Of a DNA stretch of 64,000 nt, positions 13,101 through 22,409 are shown in pieces. The position numbers and the translations under genes were made by a program. The notes beneath the pieces are model-generated. The model was not told the DNA's origin. It ran no database searches and saw nothing but the letters and a program-made list of their open reading frames with translations. How positions within the stretch are numbered: position 1 is the first letter of the stretch; each line of letters opens with the position of its first letter. The stretch spans positions 162,622,328 to 162,686,327 of the forward strand of contig NC_092806.1 of NCBI RefSeq assembly GCF_040954645.1. Reading direction: 5' to 3'. The stretch comes from Diabrotica undecimpunctata (lineage: Eukaryota > Arthropoda > Insecta > Coleoptera > Chrysomelidae).

Positions 13101-16100
13101 CCGTTTTGTATTTGCGACAACACTCCTGCAAATTTCTGTATCGACGCATCCGTACGGAGTATAAACGGCAAATTGTAAATAGGGTGATATATTTTTGTTC
13201 CTTTAGCAAATTCTTGTTTCAATATTTTGAAAGCTTCCTCCTGTTCTTCTTTCCAATTCCATTTTGTCCCTTTCTTTAACAATTTTATTAAAGGAATTTC
13301 TTTTTGGCTTAAATCGGGAATTAATTTCTTGAAATAATTTATCGTACCGAGAAACCCTCGCAATGTTTTTAGATTTGTTGGTCTTGGGTATTCGTCGATG
13401 AGCTTTACTCTGTCCTCGGCTAGACTTACAGTTTCGGTGTCAAGTTTGAAACCCAAATAAATCACTTCCTTTTGAAAAAATTGACATTTTTCAATGTTTA
13501 GTTTTAATCCCGCTGTGTCCAATTCTTTCAAAATTATTTTGATATGTTCCACATGACTCTGCATATCTTGTGAAAAAATTAATAAATCGTCGATGTAATG
13601 GACGATGAACTCTTCATGGTGATTCAAAATGGTATGCAAAGCTCGTACAAGTGCTGCACAGGCGCTTTGTAATCCAAACGGAACTACCTTAAATCGGTAT
13701 ACTATACCATCAATTGAAAAGGCAGTGTAGTTTCTACACTTTTCAGCCAAAGGTATTAACCAAAAACTATGCTTTAGATCAATTTTTGAGAAAATATGTG
13801 ATCCCGTGATCCTTCCAAAAATGGCCTCGATATTTAACGGTGATTCATATTGTGATACTGTGTGTTGGTTGATATTTCGGGCATCTAAACAGAGTCTTAA
13901 CTCTCCACTGCTCTTCTTCACTATCACAATTGGGTTAATATAGGGTGAGTCACATCTCTCAATGATTTGATCTTCCAACATTTTTTTGATTTCTTGCTTT
14001 ACTTCTTGCCGATACTTATAAGGAATTGGATAAGTCTTCGATCGAAAATTTCTCAAGTTTTTCACCTCAAATGAGTGCTCGTATTTTGTGGCCACTCGGT
14101 TTTCCTCATTTATCAGCGTTTCATAGTCTCTTAAAATTATACGCAAATCATTTTCTTTGCCTTCTCCACATATCAATTTTTTGTCTCTCCCATCAAATTT
14201 TTCGCACATATTCACCGTGTACTCCGTGTCTTCTTCAAACACCACTGTCTCCATTGTGTCCTCTTCATTTTCCTTTGTTTTTTTTTTTGTTGGGCTCGTC
14301 TCTTCTTTTGAGGAATCCCAAGTTTTGCTTTTATTTCTTGTCAAAATTTTTCCATCTTCTTCTCCTGAGCTCGTCTCATCTTTTGAGGAATCCCAGGTTT
14401 TTTTTTCTTTGATCTTTTTCAGACCTTTTCCCCTCTTTCTTCCTTTTCCTTTCTTCGTCGCCAGGTTCATTTCCACCGTTTGTTCTTTCTCTGATTCGTC
14501 CGTAATTTGTTTCTCTTGTTGCTTATCCTGTTCTTCTTCTTTTTCCTTGGTTATTTTCATCGTATTGGTTTTGAAGTCGATCACTACATGTTTTTCCGTT
14601 AATTCGTCAACGCCTACAATCATGTCATGTGACATATTCGGCATTATTACACATTGAAGTGCATACATATTTTTTTTCAATCGTACCATTACTCGTATAC
14701 CTTCATTTATTGTTGCCAATGTCCGTTTATTTGCGCCCACTAAATTCACCCTAGGTATTTTATAAATTAGACTTGTTAAATTTACTTCTTCGATTAATTT
14801 TCTGTTGACCAGTGTTATTTCAGAGCCTGTGTCTATCATAATTTTAATTGGTTTCTCATTTATAAATCCATCCACAAATTTTAAATTAACTCCATTTCTC
14901 TTTTCATTGTTTCCTGCCAGTTTAATAAATTCCTTGGGGTGACAAAAAATTCCTGTTTGTTTCTTCGTTTTTAGTGAGCGCCTTCTTGAAAACACGCCTG
15001 TTGTTCTTCTGTGTTTTCTCTCCCGTCATCTTCTCTCTCATATTCATTTTCTTCTCTTTGCATATTATTTATTTCTCTTCTGTTCTCTTTTGGTCTATCA
15101 TTCCCGTATCGATTACCGCGAGATTCCTGTTCATTCCGTGGGTTATTGTATCTGTTTCCTTGGTATGGGCGGTTATTTCTACTCTGATTTTCCCGATCCC
15201 TGTTTTCATTCCATCTCTGGGTTCTGGGTTCATAATTCTCTCTTCCGTTCGGTCTATTTTCATATCCCCGTCTAGGTATGAATTCTCGTCTTGTATAATC
15301 TCTTCTAAAATTTTGACCTCTATCTCTATATTCTTGGTTTTCTCTTTGTCTATAATTTTCTTGCGGTCTTCTTTCTCTTCTTTCATGCCTACGTGATTCT
15401 CTCATTTGCAAAAATTGACATAAGCTGTCAATGTCCTTGTAATTTTGGAGATTTATGTGGTCTTCCAAGGTATCTTCAAAATGTCGCGATATCAACTCGA
15501 CCAATTGTTCTGATGAATAATTATATTGCAAATGTTTTGCATTATTATAGAGTTGTAATGCGTACATCTTTTCTGATACGCCCATCCTCTCATGGTATTT
15601 TCCATTTTGTAACTCTTTATTTACTTGTAGTTGCTGGATTTTTCCCCCGAAATAATTTAAGAATCTTCTCTCAAAATCTTGCCAATTGTCCAATTCTTCT
15701 TCCTTGCTGACAAACCAAAGATTTGCCTCTTCTGTGAGATGGTTTCTGATGGTTTCCTTTGCTGTTGCAAACGGTCCTATGTATTTGACTTTTTCCTTTA
15801 GGTTATTTATAAAAGGCACTGGGTGTATTTTCCTTATATCCCCGCCAAATCGTACTTTTACGTCTTCTGTGCTATGTACAATGACTTCCTTTCTTTCTAC
15901 TCCTCTTATCTCCATCTCTGCAATTTGTTTAAATCTCCTTTCCGTTTCTTTCCGGTCTTCTTGTAGCGCATTTTCAAATTTTATTTCTATCTGTTCTAAT
16001 TCCCTTTTTTGCATACTCTGAATATCCTTCATTTTAGTTTCGATTTCTTCTCTCTGCAATTCTATTTTCCTCTCTGTTTCTTCCCTACTTCTTTCTAAAC

Positions 16101-18201
16101 AGACTTTTATTTCGTTTTCATATTTGTCCATACGCGTTTCCATTTTTTGTTCCATTTTTCTTTGGTTTTCTTCCAAATTGTCCAATTTTTGTTCCGTTCT
16201 TTGTTGTGATTCATCCATTATGTGTTTTGTTTCCAGTTGATTTTTATCCATTTTTTGTGACGATTCTTGTATTTGTTGTGTCTGTATTTGCATCATAGCT
16301 AATAATTTTTCTAACATCCCTGTTTCTTTTCTTTCCTCCATTATTGTAGCATTTCCTTCATTATCCGATCCTTCATCAATAATTGTTTCCTCTTCTATCT
16401 TATCCTCTTTCCTTTCTTGCGTTTTGCTTTGACTCCTTGTGGTCGACATGTTCGTTAGATTATTTATCCCCGCCAAATATGAAACTTTGAAATTTGTGCA
16501 ATAATTTCCCCGCCAAATATAAAATTCTACTGGTCTGTTGCAACAAACGGGACTTTTCCTGTTCAAATGTAATAACTCTTGAGTACGAGTATCAAATTTC
16601 AATATCCCACAAATAAATCAAATGGTAAAATATCAAATGTCAAAATCAATCAAATCATTCAAGTATGGTAAAATTATCAAATTTAAATATCACACAAATA
16701 AATCAATTATGGTAACCTATAAATTGTCAATATCACGAATAAATCAATTATGGTAAATTGTATCTTAAAAAAAATATATAATCTTTATGTCCTCAATTTT
16801 TACATAATATTTCACTTTATCCCCGGCATATAAACTTTCAAATATCTGCTCGTCTACTCCTATCCTTTCAAATTTGCCAACTAGAAATATTTTTCAAAGC
16901 TTTACACGTTGGGGGCCATTTTGTTATGCTATTTAAATTGTACGATTTACCTTTGATCGTGGATTCAAAATATTTTCCAATTGGCGTCCTAATCGGGATA
17001 GGTAATATGACCTGAATAAAATACATAGAATTTCAACTGAACTATATGTAAGATGTCCTTTATTTTAATGAAATTTTACATAACAATCAATCCTGTAATA
17101 TTTGCAATATACTAACTTTAAATATATGAGAAGTTGTTTTCTATCATGGACCCAAATGTTATTTTACATTGATTTTTAATATGTGTTATAACTAAGCTCT
17201 TTTTATAATTCCTTTTTTTTTTAAGTGATCGCAAAATTAACTGTCTCTATTATTTATTCAATTTATTTAATTAATAAATGAAAATCACACTCCGGCTCTA
17301 ATGAAATTTGACTGACCTTTCCTTCTCTGCCGTTGCAATTCTATGGCCACGCCACAACAAAAAAATCCTTTCTCTGCTTCTGCTCCTATTGTGGTCCAGA
17401 TGACGTACACCTTTCTCCTATCTGTCCTTGTATCTCCAAATGTTTCCGGCTTCGTCTGCTATTAATATTCTTAGGCCCTTTGGTTTTCTATCTCTCTGTA
17501 CCCCGTTCCTCACACTGGTCAGCTTTTACACCGCAAATAAACACACCCGGTAAATTACGTCTTCGGGACTTCAAACAAACACAAATCACAAAGCTCCTTC
17601 CTTCTTGGACGACGAAAACTGACTAACTAACTTTTTTTTCTCTCTCCTATCTCATAGCCAAAATCAACCTCCTTGCATTCAAAAATTGACCAATAAAAAT
17701 CATCCACCTCTTGTGACGTATATCCTTACCACCCAACTCTCTCTATAAAACGTCATTCGGGTTATTCCAGAAAACAAACTTCTTTAATTATTCTAACTAA
17801 ATCTATCTGTTTTACAAATATTTCTTACTAATAGCTACAAACGATACCTGTTTCTCAATTCAATGTCTTTTGTTAATAAACTTTTACCGATATAATCTTT
17901 CGGGGAGAAAACCACCGCAAATCCCGGTCTATTGTTCAAAACTTTCTATATACACTTTTATTCCGGGTAAAACCATTCCACAATCACCGACTTATTTAAA
18001 TTTCTTATCGATAATATTTGAAAGTCTTGTCTCTGAGGCCTAATGAACAATTCTTCGAACAACTTAAAATACATATTTTGTCTTATACAGGATGTTTGAA
18101 AATTCATATGCCCGTGTCTTTATGAAATATCAATAATTTTAATTTTTATTTAAGTAATAAAATTTGTATATCGGTTTTATTGCTTATGGACATTCAAAAG
18201 T

Positions 18202-18276
<75 letters not shown>

Positions 18277-19190
18277 ACGTCATTGCATATGATCTACCGA
18301 AATCTACCGAATTTTGCCGAAGGCATCTCCCGATATTGGATAAGCTCCACGGAACATCACTGGTCTCTGTCTTTCTCGAGCGTTCTTGGCGTTCAAGACA
18401 CATTACAGCAGAAACACTTCCTTTCATTTCATATTTCTCCTATCATCGTCCTATCCTCAACAAAATCACTCAAATAAAAATTAGTTAAGTTTAAGTTTAC
18501 ATGTACAATGTTTTAGTAAACAAAATATATTTCTATAGTTAAAATTTGTGCAATTCTTATTTTCATTCAATTCCTTGTTCCTATTGTGCAATTTAATAAT
18601 ATTCATATCAATAAATATTCTACCGAGAAAAAGACGTTGTCACGTAAAATCTTCGCCCGTAAAACCGACTTTACAGGCAACCGATTTTTTTTTTGTGAGT
18701 AAAGCAATTCAATTTGTCAAAATTACATCTTACGACCTCTAATGATTAATATTTCTACAGGTGGAATTGGAATTACCCCTGTAATACAAATGTTGAGGAC
18801 AATAATCATCGACCCTGAAGACCACATATACTGTACTCTAATATATGCTTCCAAAACGGAAGCAGACATTATTTGCAAAGAAGAATTAAACGACATGGCT
18901 AAAAAAATGGAGGGCGGCCGGTTAAAAATCTGGCACACACTAGAAGAGCCTCCTCCTGGTAATTTTTTCTTATCCAATTCCAACTTATTTTATCACTTAT
19001 CACACATTTTATTTTAGACTGGCGATTCGGCAAAGGGTTCGTTTCAAAAGATATGCTGAGAGATCATCTTTTTCCACCAGGTCCAGAATCGTTAAATTTG
19101 CTATCGGGACCTTGGCCGATGCTTCAAGCTTTGGCAAAACAATTAATCGATCTGGGTTATAGCAAACAAATGTATACTAGATATTTTTGA
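6619..19190 (+). CDS. CYB5R: NADH-cytochrome b5 reductase, five 3' exons (5' end missing)
   Basis: Join 6619-6744, 7226-7344, 7931-8129, 18761-18958, 19018-19190: about 270 residues plus stop. Family members use FAD to pass electrons from NADH to membrane cytochrome b5 for fatty-acid desaturation and related lipid reactions, usually on the ER or mitochondrial outer membrane. Seen: FAD-domain RTYTP, the family signature GGKMSQYLESLKIGD, NADH-domain GGIGITP, and a C terminus LGYSKQMYTRYF resembling CYB5R1/3. Every internal exon edge has ag/gt, and the split codons join in frame. Odd: the family CGPPPM motif near the C terminus reads SGPWPM, and GGTGITP reads GGIGITP, so cofactor binding may differ; a divergent paralogue is possible. 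The first exon (start codon, membrane anchor) was not found and may lie upstream. The 10.6 kb third visible intron is filled with nested mobile DNA. Confidence 0.9.
7091..7120 (+). repeat. (CCTAA)6 interstitial telomere-like repeat
   Basis: Six perfect copies of CCTAA, the complement of the arthropod telomere unit TTAGG, in the intron between CYB5R exons a and b. Confidence 0.9.
7226..7344 (+). CDS. CYB5R: CYB5R exon b (FAD-binding motif)
   Basis: The acceptor is attttag and the donor gtaaag. It encodes HSCGQHCSF, then GGETVSRTYTPTS, the RxYTxxS flavin-binding motif, and ends GYAEFMIK. The region usually written GLPVGQHI is diverged here (GHSCGQHC). Confidence 0.9.
7931..8129 (+). CDS. CYB5R: CYB5R exon c (linker, family signature)
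   Basis: The acceptor is ttcttag and the donor gtaagg. It reads IYFKNEDPKYPAGGKMSQYL and onward; AGGKMSQYLESLKIGD is nearly invariant in the family. It ends KLGFIV plus one base, which the next exon completes to glycine. A naive ORF call starting at the internal ATG (7976) and running into the intron would be wrong. Confidence 0.93.
9871..10075. mobile_element. Small palindromic MITE
   Basis: CACCATAATGG at 9883-9893 is inverted at 10053-10063. The similarity continues inward (TTTTTAGTTTTATG and its complement) and outward (TTAAGT on both sides). About 205 bp, non-coding. Confidence 0.6.
10090..10162. repeat. (TA)n microsatellite, left part
   Basis: A run of TA dinucleotides interrupted by the gypsy insertion; the run resumes at 18208. 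Confidence 0.95.
10163..11448 (-). repeat. 3' LTR of the gypsy element
   Basis: On the + strand it starts TGTTATGC and ends GTACAACA. Being on the - strand, this left copy is the downstream LTR. The 97-codon + strand frame inside it recurs in the other LTR and is not taken as a gene. Confidence 0.95.
11449..11462 (-). promoter_or_regulatory. Candidate polypurine tract
   Basis: Directly inside the 3' LTR the - strand reads CAAAGGCGGGGATT, purine-rich except for a C. This is the expected place for plus-strand priming. Confidence 0.6.
11594..14995 (-). CDS. pol: Pol polyprotein of the gypsy element
   Basis: 1,133 residues when read from 14995, where the codon is GTG rather than ATG; the frame is open to 15025. 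Expression therefore most likely needs a -1 frameshift from gag. Domains in order: aspartic protease with DTGS at 55-58; a charged linker (150-250) with a repeated KTWDSSK(D/E)ETS at 199-209 and 224-234; reverse transcriptase with the catalytic D near 406 and YIDD at 467-470; RNase H with TDAS at 615-618 and ADALTRD near 724; integrase with zinc site H807, H812, C842, C845 and acidic triad D874, D933, E968. All key residues are present and there are no stops, so the element could be active. No env follows. Confidence 0.93.
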   Translation of the reverse strand: MFSRRRSLKTKKQTGIFCHPKEFIKLAGNNEKRNGVNLKFVDGFINEKPIKIMIDTGSEITLVNRKLIEEVNLTSLIYKIPRVNLVGANKRTLATINEGIRVMVRLKKNMYALQCVIMPNMSHDMIVGVDELTEKHVVIDFKTNTMKITKEKEEEQDKQQEKQITDESEKEQTVEMNLATKKGKGRKRGKGLKKIKEKKTWDSSKDETSSGEEDGKILTRNKSKTWDSSKEETSPTKKKTKENEEDTMETVVFEEDTEYTVNMCEKFDGRDKKLICGEGKENDLRIILRDYETLINEENRVATKYEHSFEVKNLRNFRSKTYPIPYKYRQEVKQEIKKMLEDQIIERCDSPYINPIVIVKKSSGELRLCLDARNINQHTVSQYESPLNIEAIFGRITGSHIFSKIDLKHSFWLIPLAEKCRNYTAFSIDGIVYRFKVVPFGLQSACAALVRALHTILNHHEEFIVHYIDDLLIFSQDMQSHVEHIKIILKELDTAGLKLNIEKCQFFQKEVIYLGFKLDTETVSLAEDRVKLIDEYPRPTNLKTLRGFLGTINYFKKLIPDLSQKEIPLIKLLKKGTKWNWKEEQEEAFKILKQEFAKGTKIYHPIYNLPFILRTDASIQKFAGVLSQIQNGQEVPICFISRVTKTHERKYSVTELEFASVLFCVNKLRFYLLGAKFTIETDHAALIHIMKNRLVNNRIHRGILLLQEYDFQFRYIKGKDNIIADALTRDEDTGKKETITLHVGLNILTQDEGIFSLNEIRTDQEGLEEREKRRAELENEIFFKRIDGKELYLVTPTLAERIIKKLHEENGHIGSRKVWLVFRENYISRQDYRIAKEITQKCEVCQKYKSRNFKNENIAKSIVSRNNLDIIAIDMLSDLIVTTQRNKHILVMVDVFSKYVKLYSCRTTKGEEILRKIDNFIATVGTPRKILLDNATYFRNDRFKGQLRERGIETNFVSIRHPQSNPSERFIQEVTKFLRIATDGQHRRWDRKLGEIEMYLNSMPSTVTKETPEYIMKGVMPIRPWEDPEQREYRQVIETVQRRLRRSNEKYIQRQGHNRKRRPVTFQKGDKVMVRALRVSNLQTGICAKLMPVFEGPYIVNNEDGVNSYELKHMDSEKIRGIYNIHDVYKYHE
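14971..16449 (-). CDS. gag: Gag polyprotein of the gypsy element
   Basis: 492 residues from the ATG at 16449 (MSTTRSQSK). The frame is open further upstream to 16602 but without a better ATG. Structural protein that packages element RNA in cytoplasmic particles. Seen: an acidic start, a long coiled coil of Glu/Lys/Gln heptads (about residues 45-185), a capsid-like part with NWQDFERRFLNYF (about 195-360), and an Arg/Asn/Gly-rich basic tail (about 365-470) with no CCHC zinc knuckle, so RNA binding probably uses the basic tail. The end overlaps pol by 25 bases or more, in a different frame. The frame is intact. Confidence 0.9.
   Translation of the reverse strand: MSTTRSQSKTQERKEDKIEEETIIDEGSDNEGNATIMEERKETGMLEKLLAMMQIQTQQIQESSQKMDKNQLETKHIMDESQQRTEQKLDNLEENQRKMEQKMETRMDKYENEIKVCLERSREETERKIELQREEIETKMKDIQSMQKRELEQIEIKFENALQEDRKETERRFKQIAEMEIRGVERKEVIVHSTEDVKVRFGGDIRKIHPVPFINNLKEKVKYIGPFATAKETIRNHLTEEANLWFVSKEEELDNWQDFERRFLNYFGGKIQQLQVNKELQNGKYHERMGVSEKMYALQLYNNAKHLQYNYSSEQLVELISRHFEDTLEDHINLQNYKDIDSLCQFLQMRESRRHERRERRPQENYRQRENQEYRDRGQNFRRDYTRREFIPRRGYENRPNGRENYEPRTQRWNENRDRENQSRNNRPYQGNRYNNPRNEQESRGNRYGNDRPKENRREINNMQREENEYEREDDGRENTEEQQACFQEGAH
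16905..16918 (-). promoter_or_regulatory. Candidate primer binding site
   Basis: Three bases inside the 5' LTR the - strand reads TGGCCCCCAACGTG. It starts TGG, as expected for pairing with a tRNA CCA end. I cannot assign the tRNA. Confidence 0.6.
16922..18207 (-). repeat. 5' LTR of the gypsy element
   Basis: Same length and ends as the left copy. It should hold the promoter that drives the - strand transcript of gag and pol. Confidence 0.95.
18208..18272. repeat. (TA)n microsatellite, right part
   Basis: Continuation of the TA run beyond the gypsy element. The repeat hides the exact target-site duplication, but ATAT flanks both ends. Confidence 0.95.
18761..18958 (+). CDS. CYB5R: CYB5R exon d (NADH-binding domain)
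   Basis: The acceptor is tttctacag and the donor gtaattt. It starts inside the glycine codon left open by the previous exon and reads GGIGITPVIQMLRTII, then DPEDHIYCTLIYASKTEADI, ending WHTLEEPPP plus one base. This matches the family GGTGITPMLQ...DPxD...LLFANQTExDI and the KLWxTLDxPP end. Confidence 0.93.
19018..19190 (+). CDS. CYB5R: CYB5R last exon (C terminus, stop TGA)
   Basis: The acceptor is attttag. The first two bases complete an aspartate, giving DWRFGKGFVSKDMLRDHLFP, as in the family W(D/A)Y(G/S)KGFV...MIRDHLP. Then comes LLSGPWPMLQ (the family has CGPPPM) and the end LGYSKQMYTRYF. TGA is at 19188-19190; an AATAAA is at 19393-19398. Confidence 0.92.
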
Positions 19191-20599
19191 ATAAATTTTA
19201 TCAACATATCAGTGAAGCATTAATATAATTAAGATTTGTGATTTTTATACAATATGAACAAAGACACTTGGTTACAAAAATTCGAAGGGTTGAATAGTTT
19301 GCATATCATTAAAATATCACTTTGGACATTTTATTTTAATTTTTCGTAATAAGCTTTTTGATTTTGTAAGTCTATCTTTTTTAAAAAATGGTAATAAAGT
19401 ATGGGTGAATATGTTTGATATAGAGACCTTTAAAAGACATTAGAATAGGTGCGAAAAATGAAATCAATAGTAGATTTAAAAACATCAAGTCAGGTAACAA
19501 AAAAGAAGTACTTATGACTTGATTAAGAATTCTTTCTAAAATTATTCATTTGGATAGTTCTTCCATAGAAGAGATCGAAAATTGATGAAAGTGGAGAAGA
19601 AATCAGCACCTTCTAAAAACAAAAATTGACTGTAATATGTGATTAGTACACTGAATGAAGAAGCGTCCCTTAAAGGTTTTGTTTCTGGTTTTTCTCTATT
19701 TTTTTAGAATCATTTAATCATTTTATCCTCTAAATCATTCTTAATAATAATTCCATCATGTCAACATAATACTCTTTGTTTTTCTGCTCCACCTTTGAGG
19801 CTTTTTTCTTTAAGAGCTTGTGTCCAATCTTTCAGTTTTTGCTCTAAATCTGTAGAAATGTGCCCTATTTAGTCCAGTCGTCACAGAGTTAACCCCTAAA
19901 AATCAGACGAACAAGCTGAATTTTGCCGAGAATATTAATTTTGGAACCCCAAAAAGATGCATAGAGTTTACCACTTTTATCCCCAGGGTTACCGCTAAAA
20001 CCCACGTCGCAAGGGGGTAAAAACACAAAAAAACGATTTATCAAGAATCTGTACAACGAAGAAAAAAATGTTTCAAATAAAAAATGTAGCCGAGATAATT
20101 TTAAACAAAAATGTATAGAAGCATTAAAATTCAAATTATTAAAATGTTTGGACTGTCAATTGCTTTTTTTATTTTATTTCGTTATTTCAGTTTAGTATAA
20201 GACATAGATTTTTTATTTAGTTTGATATTTCTTCATGAAAAAATTTCTGAACGTACCATTAATATTTGTCAGTAAACCAATATGTTGTTCATTTTGTTTG
20301 TGACTCTAGGATAAAGAGAACAACAGTTACAAAAAGAACAACAGTTCAACACTAAAGCATTGGCCGAAATAGTTCGTACAAATTTTTCGCAATTAAATCA
20401 ATAGATCTGTGAACAATAGATCTGGTCGAATTTACTTCCTTGATGCTCCAGGAGGGACAGAAAAAACGTTCCTTATTTTGTCATTGTCATTGGCGAGCAT
20501 TCAACTTTATTACAAAGCGGATGAAATGCTACCTTAAAATTACCACTGAACAAGCAAATCAATGAAACACCAGTTTGTAAACTCTGCCTAGAGGTTATG
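19191..20599. other. CYB5R 3' flank, no gene
   Basis: 3' untranslated region and intergenic AT-rich DNA. A block at 19880-20140 is open on the - strand only by chance, as far as I can tell. Confidence 0.4.
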
Positions 20600-21395
20600 A
20601 GCGCGAAGACTGGGCGAATTGAGTAGCTCAGAAGCCGCGTTCATACCCACAGCCGGTTCCAAGCCCGGATAAAAGACGAGAGTTGATGGGCCAAGTTAGC
20701 ATCCTACCCATTGTAAAAGAAAACAAGGCTCAAAGAACCGGTATATAGCCTCGGAACCAGACGGAACCTAAGATGACGAACCACGCAAATAAAAGGTAAA
20801 CGAGAAGGAAAATAAGCACACAATCAAATTAGCAACATGGACCATTACTTCTTTCAACAACAAAGACCAAGAGATAATAGACGAACTGATAAATAAAAAC
20901 ATAATGACATTTGTGCAATTCAAGAAACCAAGAAGAAAAGGCCAAAGAGATTATAACCAATATTTTCTAGTATGCAGTGGAGTACAGAAAGAAGATCGAG
21001 CACGAGCAGGTGTAGGTATACTTGTCCATCAAAAATTTAAAAATAACACAAATAACTGCCGTTGTATCTCCGAAAGAATAATACATATGAACATCACAAT
21101 GGACTACCAAAAACTAAATGTCATATCTATCTATAGCCCCGAGGACTGCAAACCTAAGGAGGAACGAGAGGCATTCTACGAACAATTGCAAACCATCCTG
21201 GATGAAATACCTCATGAAGAACCCTTCAGAGGATAGAATAGTACGAATCGCACGAGATAAATCACCAAATGGACGGAGAAGTATTGGCAGAGCAAGAAAA
21301 AGATGGTGCGATAATTCAAACAATTTAGGAGGCTAATATTGAAGGAGAAACACGTTTAAAACCTACAGACAAGAAGAAAGAAGAAGAAGAAGACT
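20600..21395 (+). pseudogene. RTE-like retrotransposon with large internal deletion
   Basis: The 5' part (about 20838-21230) encodes the start of an apurinic-type endonuclease (ATWTITSFNNKDQEIIDEL, then ARAGVGILVHQKF and LNVISIYSPEDCK). At about 21232 it jumps straight to the C-terminal tail (SPNGRRSIGRARKRWCDN) and ends in a GAA-rich tail (21366-21392). The whole reverse transcriptase is missing. The same tail occurs at 22900-23040. Could be a non-autonomous derivative or a single deletion. Confidence 0.7.
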
Positions 21396-21399
21396 TTAA

Positions 21400-22409
21400 A
21401 ACAAATAATAGTTTTAATTTGTTGCTTCAAGAATTTGTTTCTTCAATTTTTATGTATTGGTGACTAAATTGCTTTAAAATAAATATTGTTTGACTTTGTA
21501 TGTTGGTTTATTTAAATTCTCTTGAAACATAATGAAATGTCAGATGATTTCTTATCCGTTCTTTTCAAACTTTACAAATTAAATCTAAAAATGACAAGTA
21601 ATAATAAAAATTAAAAATAATGCGTTACTTCTATCTAAGAATTTATTACTTTATAAATTCAACTGCTACAAAAACAAAAAATGTACAGGCCAAACCTTCA
21701 AAATGCTCACGTCCAATAAATTCTTGGTGAATCATAAGGATGTACCTTTTCTACAAAATGTGTCAAATCAGATCTAAAAATAAAAAGGAAGTACTTAAAA
21801 ATCAATTAGTATCCAACCAGTGCCGCTGTCGTTATAATAACGAATTAAAATAAGAGTACGGTATAATACACCTGGTGGGATGATACTATTAGTACCGCCT
21901 TTATTATTGATTTCGTATGTTATACTACTAAGTTAGCAAATATAGAGCTGACATAAATTTATTATCTTAAACAACTGGTAATCACACTAATGATACAGAA
22001 CTGTGTTAGCGGAGGAGGACTATAAAGTAACTAAAAGTGAAGACTATCTATATTAACATTCACAGCAAAACAAATCCAATAAGATATGAAACACGTCGGA
22101 ATTTCATTTTTCTTCCATTGCATAATTGGTAAAAGTTCAACTATTCTGAAGTGATAACTCGCCTAAGATCTCCGTTGTTCATTTCTTCATGATAGTCACA
22201 GGTTTTCTTTGATTCAAACAAAAGTAAACTCTCCGTGAGAAATCAATTTACACTACCAATATGGGTATAAGTATAAATGAGACCCTTAGCGGTTGGTTCC
22301 TTTAGACCAGTTTAATGTCCTTGTACAAATGATTCTTAACCAGTTATTATATTTTCATCTTTCCAAATTCTTCCTACAGACTGACCTTCATTAATTTGCG
22401 TTTTATCTA
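21400..22409. other. Intergenic, nothing recognised
   Basis: AT-rich, no motif or long frame. Confidence 0.4.

Larger units (their letters stand above)
10163..18207 (-). mobile_element. Complete Ty3/gypsy LTR retrotransposon (8,045 bp)
   Basis: Two 1,286-bp direct repeats (10163-11448 and 16922-18207) begin TG and end CA and enclose gag and pol on the - strand. A primer-binding-like site sits inside the right LTR and a purine tract inside the left LTR. By eye I find only one LTR difference (T at 11252, A at 18011), implying recent insertion. No env gene. It lies antisense to the CYB5R intron in which it sits. Confidence 0.95.
8992..18694 (+). mobile_element. Inverted-repeat DNA element (about 1.65 kb) split by a gypsy insertion
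   Basis: Left part 8992-10162, right part 18208-18694. Near each end lies ACGTGACAACGTCTT in inverted orientation (8998 on the + strand; complement near 18628-18642). The left end and the right ~230 bases match the 434-bp copy at 59157-59590 (reverse strand) almost base for base, which defines the family. The shared sequence at the right end runs about 45 bases beyond the inverted repeat, so the 15-mer may be subterminal. A GC-rich block (9040-9190) contrasts with the AT-rich rest. No transposase frame is visible, so it is non-autonomous. Confidence 0.75.

Noticed and set aside
14157..14657. 166-codon + strand ORF and similar frames opposite pol and gag
   Set aside because: Shadow frames of the intact - strand gag and pol, Ser/Phe-rich because they mirror Lys/Glu codons.
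20624..20665. tRNA-like A box and B box
   Set aside because: Spacing is too short and no cloverleaf can be folded; kept only as a note within the retroelement leader.
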